Positions 11,701-23,700 of a stretch of 64,000 nucleotides of DNA are shown here, in pieces. The notes beneath the pieces are model-generated. The model worked only from the letters and a program-made list of their open reading frames with translations. It had not been told where the DNA came from and did not search any database. This DNA comes from Trematomus loennbergii. Its lineage: Eukaryota; Chordata; Actinopteri; Perciformes; Nototheniidae. Numbering within the stretch: the stretch's first letter is position 1; every line of letters starts with the position of its first letter. A program made the position numbers and the translations under genes. The stretch lies in NCBI GenBank assembly GCA_012861695.1, contig JAAOOA010000026.1, forward strand, positions 13,635,432-13,699,431, given 5' to 3'.

Positions 11701-14700
11701 CTACGTGGCGATGGTGAGTGGTTGTATAAAGGATACATCCTCTCAGCTAGCATCCCAGGTAGCCTCTCCCAGTGACCTGTGCTTTTCCCTGCAATGCTAC
11801 ACGGTGTGTCAACTTCCTCTCAAGGCAGACATCCAGGCACATAAAACAATGCACACATAAAAAAACACACCCCAATCAGGATTGTATTTTTACAAGAGTA
11901 CACCTTGTCTTCTTCTTTTTCTGTAGAGATGAGCATTTTTAGTTGACTCAGTTGAAGTTTTAATATGAAGCTATTTAAACAAATGTGTTTTAGTCTAACA
12001 AATCCATTCGCTACCACCAAGAATCAAACTTAACACCACCCACTCTTTCATCCCAACCGTCTCAAGGATATAATGACCTGGATAGAAACTTGTCCACATA
12101 TTAAACTGTCATAGTAAATGTCCTAAATCCCTCAATGAACAAATGCAAAGCCTCTATGTTGATGGCACCATTCATTCTTGCTTTTCAGTCTGTTATTTCC
12201 ATCAAACTTTACATGAATCGCATTGTCGAAACTTTTTCCCCCCTGAAAGAAACATCCTCATCCATCCTTTCCCTTTCCTACAGCTTTCATCTACTCATTT
12301 GTCTCCTCTGTGGTCTTTCTTCCTGGCTCCTCCAGGATCCTGCTTGGGGATAGCCAATCAAATACGTTTGAACACTCATTGATGCTAGATGACTTTGTAG
12401 CGACAACAGGGTAATTCTAGTGTTTACCTTGTTATTGTCGAGATGGAGGATAGCAATAGTGACTGTGACAACTTTCCGGGCTTTATGAAATCCTGTCAGA
12501 TGGGCGATTGTGGCTCTATTAATAAAGCTGAACGCCCTTGCATAACATCTTTATAATCTCAGTAGCTGTAGCAAATCATTAGAACAAACTGCTCCTTTTC
12601 AGTCTAAATGCTACATAAGACTGTTATCGGTAAAGAAGCATGCTCCTGCCTCTCCGCACCCACCTCCTGGATCCCTCTCCTCATCGAAATTAGCAACTCT
12701 TTTTGTTTAAGAAAATATTTAGAATAACCCTTTACCGATCTCTTGATAACCTTGATAAGCATGCGTATATAAACCAAACCACAGAAAGAATCCCTTTGTC
12801 CGTTTCTATCTGCTCTCCCACTCACACAACCACACCCACCCACCCCCCCGTCCTTGTCACGTCCACAGGGCTTGCGCTGCCTGCTGCGAGGTGAGGGTTC
12901 TTCTGGCAGGACAGCACACGCCTCTCTTTGATCTTCTCCGTGCTGGCTGCTACCTGCAGATAGCATATTCACACACACGCACACACACGCACACAAAGCT
13001 TCCCTTTTAACCACAGAGACAACTCTCTCTACATGTCTCGCTTCCTCCTTCTCCGTTCCTGTCGAAAGCTTTACAAACTGATCTTCTCTCTAATGCACTG
13101 GTCCAAAATATGCTTCTTTTTATTTTTTTCTTAAATGAAAATTGACGATTCAAAGAGCCATTTTTTTTTTTGTGCCAAAGATCTGAGAAATAGTGATGGT
13201 AAAATACTTGAAGTTAAGTGTATTGCGTGTATAATTTCACCCTTTGTGTGTGTCTGTGTGTGTGTGCACTTACTGTCATCTGGTTACCATTTGAAGGCAG
13301 AATTACAGCTAATGATATCCTAGAGGAAAACTACAGTAGCTAAACATGCAACAGTTCCTCCATTTCTTTCTTTTTTTCTTCCTCCACCTACTTTTCCTCC
13401 CTGTCAGACCGCTCTAGGAGGCAGAGTCTGGGAAAAAAAGCAGATTCATTCTGTGGATGTTAATACTTTTGGGTTTATATGTAAAGTCTCTGGTCAAAGT
13501 AAAGCTTTGTACCAACCGACGGTTAAAGAGTGTGTTTGTCTGCCTTTTTTTGGATGTTACAGTGCCCCCAGCACACACACACACACATACAGACACTTTC
13601 TGACTCTCACATCTGGATTCAATCAGAACCTTACGATCCCCCAGCAGCCTCTCTAAGAGAGAAGTAGGTTGGAGCAGCAGTGTTACATTTCAAACTCATT
13701 AGAAAATCTACAGTATGTTTCTGAAAGGCTGGATGTACAGTATGTTTGTGCAACATAAAAAAACAGACACAAAATATGTAAGTAGAATTCCTACTTGGCA
13801 ATGCAAAGCGTAGCTGATGCTCTACAGCTATAGTGCATGGTATATATACATAATGTCCTTGTGGATTAGTAAAACACCGCCTGAAGTCATTACAAGTCAG
13901 ATACAAACCAGGCAACAAACCTTTACTATGACTCTCTTCCCTTGTTTTGTCTTTCTTTCTTTCCTTCCTATATATAAATGTAAGCCTCGCTGAAAATAAA
14001 TCTGACTCTTTCTTGTCTCGATTGTACAAAACCCACCACAACCTCTCATTTCTCTACCAATGGAAACCACAAACGCGAGCCAAAAATGTAACAAAAAGTA
14101 GAATGCTCTGGGGGTATGAAAAGATACGCATATTCCACATTGTACCTGCTTATAGATCCAATGAAAAGAGGATTAGACAAGTATACATCTATGTGGTGAT
14201 ACTTGATATGCTGATCATGAGACTAGATGCACTGATATCACACTATTTGTTTTTGGTCATACTTTTATCAAGAAAACCAAAAGGAAGAAGTGAACTGTTC
14301 AGAGAGTAAAAACAGTGCACATAGCCTCCCTCTTTGCAGACTGTGGTCACCTTGCACAACGCATTGGTTTGAGAGTTTGGGGAAATATAGGGAATTTATT
14401 TTCATGCATCAGCCTGCAACTATTTGCAACACACAAAATAACACACATGAATCCTTGAGCTCTATTAACCATTAATGCTAATCAACATCATCTAACATCA
14501 GCTACTTATGCAACGCACGTTATCTGCTCTGACTCGATACTGTACATAGTCACACACATCTATGCACCATCTCCAACTGCACACTGTACATAGCAGCGCT
14601 GGTGCTAGACCAACTGTAACCATGGTAACAGCTGCACAAAGTGATGTTGAGTGAAGGGGCCGAATGCTGTTTGATTGACAGGGCAGATGTTTAATTGATG

Positions 14701-17700
14701 ATGGATGCTTATATCTTTTGATTTCACAGGAAGTTTTTAGAACCACCAATTTTTGTTCACAGTACATGTATCTTTTGTGGTACTAGTTTATAGCAGCTGC
14801 AGTGTTTTTAATTAAACACAGATAAAAACGGTGCCATACATCTGACAAAGTGCAGAGATTGCTCTGTTTGGGTTCTGATCAAACGATGCATGGCAGTTTG
14901 ACGTGTCGTCACTACGGCAATCAGCTGAGGGTACTATCAGCAATGAAGAAACGTAAATATATGATAAAATCATATTTTACAGGCACGTGCCAACATCAAC
15001 TATATGTAATCTAATAGAATAACCTACCAGTTGTTAACTGAGAAAATATTCTCACTTTTTTTGTTTTAATATATGCAAGTTATAGTCCTTGCACCTACGA
15101 ACCCAAGCCTGTGCCATGAGTATTATGAATATATATATAATATTCAGAAGAAAAAGCCATTTCACTAATTCCTCGAAAAAGAAAGTGGCATTGCACCATT
15201 CACCTAATCTCTTGACTTTCTGTGCAGTAAACACATTCAAATGAGTGTATTGATGTTATGGTAAATGGAGTGTACTTATATAGCGCTTTATCCAGTCTTT
15301 AAGACCCCTCAAAGCGCTTTGTCATTCACCCATTCACACCCATTCATACAGAGCAGTGTACCTTACTCTAGGACCTAACATTCACACACATTCACACACG
15401 TTGGCCATGTCATCGGGGGCAACTCGGGGTTAAGTATCTTGCCCAAGGATACATCGACATGTTGACTGCATGGGCTGGGATCGAACCCACAACCTTCTGG
15501 TTGAAAGACGACCGCACTCCCTCGCAGCCACAGTCGCCCTAAGAGGTCTGCATTGAAAACAGCTTTCTAAAGAAAAAGCCTAGAGTTTGTCTGATGTATT
15601 AGAAATCTAGCCCTTTGTGTACTTTTGATGGTACAGCGAGGATAAAGGATTCTGTACCTACTTTCCAAGAAGTGATCTGAAATGCTGTTCTTGAAAGGAG
15701 CTGTCTCTTATTTTTTGATTTGTCCTCAACAGGTCTTCCCCCCTTCCTAATGAGGCTGAGATCGCACAAACCAAAAAGCTGTTCCGACGCAGGAGGAATG
15801 ACCGACGGTAATGACGCATGCGAGCACACGCACGCACACACACACACACACACACTAACCTACCTCAGTGAGAGGGAATGTTTTTTCTGTTGATGTCAGA
15901 TGTCAGTGCACAGCCAGCCCTATAGCCTTAACATCTCTCCCCAGCCAAAGCTGTGTCAAGACAGGAATGCTGGCTCCACACTTCACTGCAGACAGGAAGA
16001 AAAAACACTGCGGAGACATTCAAGGTTTTTCATGTTTAATAGGTTACTCACTCAAATGTAAGCCAGTTATTCAGTCACCCTTGTTTGCACTCAATACTCT
16101 AGCTTTCTTTCTTTATCTGATTATGGATTTTCTTGCCATGGTTTGCAACATTTAACCTTTGATCCCATTTCCAAACTCCTAAATCTGCCACAAAATGTCA
16201 TACCGGCACATATGCTCTAATTGTACACACTCTGAAATCTAATTTCACCCAAGTCTGACTTCATGAAACCATGTCCTGAAGAGAAAAAGAAAACATCGCT
16301 CTCGTTCTCTCGCTCCATGCCCTGATGTCACTGGAAAACCGTTCTTCAGTTGCTAAGAGACGGGGAAAGAGAAAATATTTGGGTTGTATTTGTGGTTTGA
16401 AAAAAGAGGAAATTTTAGCTATACCAAATGGACAAAAGCACTTTCATCGTTGTTTTTAAAGTACAGAGAGTAATTGGAACTGTGCAGAGCTATTGTTTTG
16501 TATGTGCAATGGGCACAGTGAAGGCCTGACAAAAAAAAAAAAAGAATAATATAAACGTGGAACAACAGCAGTCTGCTTAGGTTAAGAGGTCATCCTGTTT
16601 TCTTGCGGCTTCTAACCACACATTGAGAGGGTTTTAAATGCATATGTTTGTGTATGCTTATGTGGCCTTAAAGTCTATGGCTGCTCTATGTTTATCATGT
16701 TGTATTAACTGAAACGGTGATGGAACACCAAGCAGAACAACAGGGTGATGGGCATCATGTGGACGCTTTATATTTCAAAGGGTTGGTGACTTGCACAAGC
16801 TCAGCGACAAGATTGATCAAAGATTTTGCTTGTAACAACCACTTTCCCTCCAGAGACACTCCTGTCCTTTTTGTATCATGAGAACAATTAAAAGAGAAAA
16901 ACGTGAAGCATATAAAAACATAACAAAACAGTGCCTTGCATGCTTAAACACAGCAGGAAGACACAGACTCTTAAATACTGCAAAATGTTTATAACTAATG
17001 GCACAACAAGTTAAACCTGTGACTGAGGCTTTCTGAATGTAATGTGAAATGTTAAGCTCGAAGGCAGGTTGGCGGTAGTTCTAAAGCTTTCAAGCACAAA
17101 GCAGATTCAGTATCATTTCACTAATAATGTTATTAGTTCATTACTTTTTATTGATTAGCTTAAGAATCTTTTCCTGCAAACTTAGAATTTGCCTCTGAGC
17201 CGAGTTAAACTCATTCCTCCTTTTAACCAAAGAGAAGTATTTTATAGGTTGGCCAAATATATTTGCACTGCAGAGATGGAGAAAGCAGGACGAAAAAAGA
17301 GTTGCAGATGTCAGCAACTGGCTAAGTGATTCATCAACGAGATTTTATTTTAAACCCAAACTCAGCGGGAGATTTTATAGAACGCAACAATTAGAAAGAG
17401 AGACAGGGAATGACAGAAGTCTGTAGAATAGGATTTTATACAACTTTATTGTCCAAAAAGTAATAAACTAAATACACAATAAGTGAAAAACACCTTTAGG
17501 GTAATAAAGTCTCGCTGATTGCCTGCGGGATAAATCACTTTCTTAGAGGTTCCTTGTAGCTAGAGGGAGGAAAATATCCTACTAGAGTTTACACAAAGAC
17601 ATTCTGGGCTTTAAAAAAGGTTTTTCATGTGTGGAATGTTAGCAAAGCTAGCAAGGATTTCATCATAGTTGGAAGGTTTTTATACACATTTACAAAGACC

Positions 17701-20700
17701 CAAAATAAATATAAAAATGGGACGTGAAAGACTCAACACAATGAGCAAGGCGACCCTCCTCCAGACCGCAGCATAAGAGATGTGAAAGTCTTATAACAGG
17801 TTATTGTGTACAGAATTTACAGTTTGCTCCGAATATGGCCTCCACCTCCCTGTCCCTTTATGAAGCTTAGCATGTTTGCTCATTAAATACATCAACTGCC
17901 TGTTTGTCTATCAAACATGCTAATCCTCTTATGTTGATATTGATTTGAGTTCACGTTCCCTGACAATGAATTTTCATCGTAATGAGGAACCACACATACA
18001 ATGTTATATCAGTATTGTATGTGGTGTGTCAACATAAAAACACAGAGATACATATTGATCATGTGTCTACGTGCAAAGCGTTGTATAAAGCACAAGAAAG
18101 AGAAACGGAGTGAGGCTGAGATTGAGTAAAGGAAAAGTGTAGGCTGGCTGCGGCAGGAAGGAAAAGAAGGGGAGGTAGTGCATGTGTTTCTACTTTAGTA
18201 TGCACGTCAAGCAGGGCTGAAATTAGTTGTGATTTACTGGAATGTGCTGCTTACCGCTCTGCTCCGAAACAGAAAAGCAGCAAAGGAGAAGCTAAAATGC
18301 TCCTTCTCCTTCCCTTTTACTGATGAAGATGTGCTTGTTATTGAGGTAGTGTTTTCACATCTAGACATATTTTTGGTAGTCTTGATGTAAATGTAAACTA
18401 GAAAGAAAAGGCACTAACAGTCGCCCCATGAAGTAACAATTCCAAATGATCTTGTATTCATGCACTTGAGTAAAACCACACAGCAGGTCTTCTTGTATTT
18501 TCTGCACCTCCTATGAAACGCCTGTTTTCAGCTTCTGCTCACGACTACTCAAAGTTGTTGACTGTGATCTCTCTCTCCGATGTATGCCTGCATGTGTGTG
18601 TGTGCACACATTCAGTATGTTCCTGAGACTTTGAATCCTAAAACCTGTGAACAACAGTAAGTAATGCAAATGTTCAGTCAGGCAGCAGAAAGCTGTCTCC
18701 CCACAGTCCATTAAACCCGTGAGCTGCGGCCCGCATGGACTCTGGCCCAGTTATTGACTGTCTGGCCTGCAGGCTCCTCTTCCCCCGGGCCGATCAATTT
18801 GCTCGTCTGGGTCAACCAATGGTTCCACGAGTCCTCCATCCACAATCATCCGCAGCAACATTAATGATCGATCCTCTGTGTCCTACCTCCTGCCATGATC
18901 ATATCAACCAAATCATTTCATCTTTTTAGCCACCACTTCCTGTAGTTCTATGCATGTTGTTTGATTGACATAGTTATCAACCTGTAGTGTTTTTTTTTTT
19001 TTCCTCTTTGCTTCGCTGCTTCCCCCCCCCTCCCCTCTATCTTCTTCAACCTCTTGTCTTCCCCTTTACTCCTTCTTCAAATTTCACCGCGGTTTTCCCA
19101 CAAATTGTTCTGCCACTTTACTCCACTCTTCATCCTTCCACTCGCCTGCATTGACCCTCCTCTCCTGCTTGTAGAGCGCTTGATCAGTTCACCAGAGACC
19201 AGTTAACCATACTCCTGCCTCACGGCCCTGGGGGAAGGCGGCATGTCTCAGCCAGGTTAGTGACAACATGAGCCAGATCCTGCGCACCAAGTGGGACCTG
19301 AATACATTTCTGACATTTGAAACAGTGATTTGATTTATTGTACTCGACAAAGCCTCGGCATCAAAAGGTCAGATGGTAATTGGTGGGACCAGTATCGGGT
19401 TTTTTACATTTCATATTTGAACTGGAAAGGAAATCTTAGAAGTAGTAAAATAGAAAATAGGGTGCACAGCCAGGCACTAATTCTAACACTCATTTCAATC
19501 TGATTATACCGTAATGTTACCTATTCATCACCTCAAACTAAAAATGATTTAGTTTTGTATTTGATGGAAAGTTCTGTCTCTAAGTAACAAGAAATTCTGA
19601 CATGACATTTCAGTGGCCTCATCATTTATCCTTAAAGCACACACCTCCCCGGATGGCTCACCCCTCCTCACTCTGCAGAGCTCTCATTAAACATGATTAA
19701 CATTTTATTACCGTCTCCCAATCACCTCTACGCATCACCAGTAGATCAGGAGAAAGCTTATTAGAGCCGAGCCTAAACTAACAGCTAGTGTAAAGATCAA
19801 ATTGATCGTCAGATGAGAGAATGTGTGAGACTCGGGGTGTCTCGGAGAACTCTAAAGCTTTGCAAAAATTATATAATCTCACCCACTGCAGTTATTTAAT
19901 GAGATCTCACGATTTCTGTCAATCATTGTTAAGCTGTTAGACTTTATTCTATGATTAAATAAAACATGGGTTATAATGCCAAGTCGGTTTTTTTTTGATT
20001 TGCTGTTAAAAAGAGAAAAAACAGACATTGAATGATGCTGATGGGAGTGCGTGACAAGAGTGTTTTTCCTGATCATTGTGTGCGATAGAAGAGCTCTATT
20101 TTAGTCTACGAAAGGCACCGATGATATTTGCATAGTGCCGGAAAGAGTGGCATTAAGTCTGAGGCAGGATGTTGGGTAGAGGAGACAGGCAGAAGATGAA
20201 CTGTCTGCCAACCTCCCTGAGAGAGTGGAGCAGAGGGGCCAGGCGAGACATAAACCAAATGAACCACACACACACACACAAAAAACATGAATACACTTAA
20301 ACACCTTCACGTTCCCTTCAGTGTCGAATTCATCACACCAACAACATTTCCTGCTGACACAGAAGTAGCAGTCGCGGTTGCAAGGAGTAGTTAATATTTT
20401 TTTTTTATACAGTTATTGTCTTTCTTGATAGATCTGCTAATTAAGCTTACAAAATGCCCATTACAGTGGTGAGTTGATCATCAAATAATACAAGACAAAT
20501 AAAAGTGGAACCATCAAGTTTTTATTGCTTAAAAACTACTAATAATCATTGGAGCACTACAATTATGCCAATAATAATATCATTCTGTATGTTGATGACA
20601 ACTGATGAGAAGTTCTGAATGAATTGTATCTAAATACTTTGCACACATCACATACACAGGCTGCTGGTCGCTTAAATCATTTTCATTAGGGCTTAACTCA

Positions 20701-23700
20701 TCGACTAATGTTTTATACCACTTTTTGAATATTCTTTTCAAGACTTTAGAAGTTCCGTTATATAACTTTAGCAGACATGATAGAATCCAGTATCTCTGCC
20801 TTGTCTCTTTCTCCCAGAAGTTGTTTAACCTGTCCATACAGATTTGTTCAACTTCTTTTAGAACAAAAAAATAGTCATTCAAAGGTTGTTCATATGTTAA
20901 TTCATTTTCAGTGGTATTTCTTTGCAAAACGAGTGGGATAGTGACACACAGTTCTCTTTCACAAGGTGTAATAGTTGTCTGAAACTATGTCTGGCTTTTA
21001 GATTTTATCCTAAAATCACGCTTTTGAAAGTTTCTTTAATGATTAAGTGCAAGGAAACACTTGATGAAAACCCCCATTGCCGTCTTGGCATTGGCAAACT
21101 TCAAAGTTTTGAAAAGTTTCCTTTCTTTGCACGTCAATCTAGCCTCCACTAGACTTACAAAGCCTGTTGGACGTCACATATTTCACTTTTATGATTCTTT
21201 TTCTAAATGTCTTTATTAAAGAAACCTTGTGCCTGGAGCGTTTCGCTATTGGAGTGGTGAGAGCTCATAATGTATAACTGCACCGTCCCAGGTTAGATTC
21301 CAGCCTTGGAACCTTTGTTGCATGTCATAATACTCTCACTATATAGAAATACTCTTTTCTCTGCGCTTTAGAAGCTGTACTAAATAGTCCAATATGTAAG
21401 TTTTCTTTGATTCTCACTCTGTGTAGATGCACGTAATCTTGAGTTCTTGTTCAGTGTTTCGGTAAAAAAAATGGTCTGCAAACACATAAGATTCAACATT
21501 AGGATGTGTTTGGTACCCGCAAGAGCACCAAAAGTAAAGACTCAGGAGGTGGGGAAGGAGCCATTGGCCGGTCCTGATTGGCATTGTGGCCGGTTTGATC
21601 CCATCATAAAATGTTCTTTACTTTATTGTTGAAAAGGGCCAAGATTTATTTCCTTTGCAAATCACGTCCGCCTGCACAATTTCCTGATGTAAAAAGCATT
21701 TAGAGAGTTGAGGGGGGTTAAGGGAGCAAAGGTTCACTGGCTGAGGCAGATAATAGGTTGCCTCCACGGTGCCAGGGTGACTAATCCCCTGGACCATATG
21801 TCAGCAGCTCGTGAAGCCCAGAGAGCCAGTACAGCAAAAGGACAGAGCTATGCAGGACAGGAATACACAGACATACTGTGCATCCACATGTAAGCAGGCA
21901 TTGGGCTTTTGGATGTTTAGTTGCGTAAATGTTATATCAGTAGATGATGGGTTACTGTTTGTGTCTAGTTGTGAACAGTCATAGTATTTACAGAAGAGTG
22001 TGGCAAGTCACCGGGACCAGAACAGGAGTTAAAGGAAACCGTGCATTTTTTATCAAACTAAAGATGTGCTTTTGGAACAGAGGGGCGGCTGTAGGCCATT
22101 TTGGGGTCAGTGTGACATAGACGGGCGCTCAAGCTTCTTCTACATCACAATTAAGCTTTCTTACACCTTCTCTCAATCCAGGAGACAGCAGCGACCTCAG
22201 GGAGGAGGAGTAGGAGGAGGTGGAGTAGGAGGAGGAGGAGGTGGAGGGGGCGGAGGAGTGAAGAACCAACCTCAGCTGATACAACAACAGTCCCCACAGC
22301 ATCAGAGGGATCTAACCCAGCAACAATGTCAAAACCAACAGCAGCAGAATATACCGGAACAGGGAGATAACAGAAACAGTAGTGCCGGTCGGCCGCCGCG
22401 CCAGTACCAGGGGGGGCATGGGCAGCGCCAGGGAGGACCCCCGCACCACGGATACAGCCAGAACAGGCGCTGGCACCCCAATCAGAAAGTTCAGGGATAC
22501 GGACAGACGAACGTTACAGGGGATAAAGGAGTACCCCCGAGAACAACCAAAGACAAACAGACTGAGAATGTAAAACCAGGTGAGGAGCAGATCAGTGCAC
22601 CTCAAGACTTCAGAAGTCCCACTGAATCCCCCAGACCTGAGTCCGCACCAAACACAAATGCTTTCCCACAACCGACAGTTAAAAAGGAATCTCCCGACCC
22701 ACCAGGAAGTAGAAAGGCAAGCGAGGGCCAGTCGGAGCGGCCCAAAATCGACTTGCTGCAGTCGTCAAAGGAGAGGCTGAGGAGGAGACTAAAGGACAAG
22801 GTACGGAAAAGCTGCTTAGGCCCTGTCAGTCAGCCTTAGGGCAATCAGGACTAATGTATCTGTGCACACACACGCCACCATTTAGTTGTATAATTACCTT
22901 CATAATGACCACACACACACATACACTGTCATTTATGGATAGACAGTACAGTAGACGCATAGTTTTGTTGCACTGCCTTGCTTTAGTCATTCGTCTGCTT
23001 GGTTATTAAGCATTCATGGTGACACACCCAGACTGTCAGGGAGGGGTGAACATGTTCTCACTAAGGAGGTGAAGAAGAAACAAAAGCGGCATTAGCGTAA
23101 CAGTTTCTGATGTTTTCCACTGTGTGAACTAAACTGGCGAGTCAGCCAACTGTGTTGCTGCCCTCAGCTCCGTCTCCCTCCTCTCACTCATTACTACCAG
23201 GGGTGGTTTGATTTGACAGCGCGGCACCACACAGCAGGGAGGAGAGGAAAGAATGAACAAGCAGTGGTGTCAGTGATACAATGAATCTAATGTCGGAATG
23301 ATGAAGACCCAAGGCTAGAAACAAAATTATAAAATGGGGGTTCTCTTCCACAATATATCAAAACATGTTAGCTGTGCACCAGAGACGCTAAAGTATACAC
23401 AAAAAATGTATAAATGGTTTAAATAAGCTAATCGTAACTAATGCTGAAGTACTTTTCATCAACACAAATATCAGCCTTGGATAACTGGACTTAAACTCAC
23501 ACTGTACATTTTACATATATATATATATTCCATTTGATATTTAATATTCCATTCCTTACACACTTAGTGTATATATAATATCCTGCTTTATATTTTGTTA
23601 CTTTAAATTTGTATTTCAAGATGTATATTTTCTACTTTTTTAATGCTATTTTAAATTCTATGTGAGATGTTTACATTTTGGATTATTTCTTTCTAGTCTT

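Larger units (their letters stand above)
4484..15732 (+). other. CTIF intron of about 11.2 kb
   Basis: This is the large intron between exons D and E. It is AT-rich with no exon I can support. It contains a MITE at 7705-8150, a dispersed repeat at about 10324-10807, a SINE at 15260-15539, and three CTCF-like motifs at 4680-4970. Two further stretches (about 9281-9470 and 12440-12560) have the look of unique, possibly conserved sequence, without proof. The longest open frame (181 codons from 8182 on the + strand) has no family similarity. Confidence 0.6.
15808..22181 (+). other. CTIF intron of about 6.4 kb
   Basis: This AT-rich intron lies between exons E and F. The only notable coding-like content is the minus-strand open frame at 20580-20984, listed separately. 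The rest has no exon or named repeat that I can support. A homeodomain-site-like unique stretch around 19740-19960 could be regulatory. Confidence 0.6.

Noticed and set aside
12955..13006. Minus-strand open frame beginning in a CA-rich run
   Set aside because: The frame is largely short CA repeat and intron, with no homology.
15477..15488. tRNA-like B box suggesting a tRNA gene
   Set aside because: It belongs to a SINE. A complete cloverleaf with acceptor stem is not present.
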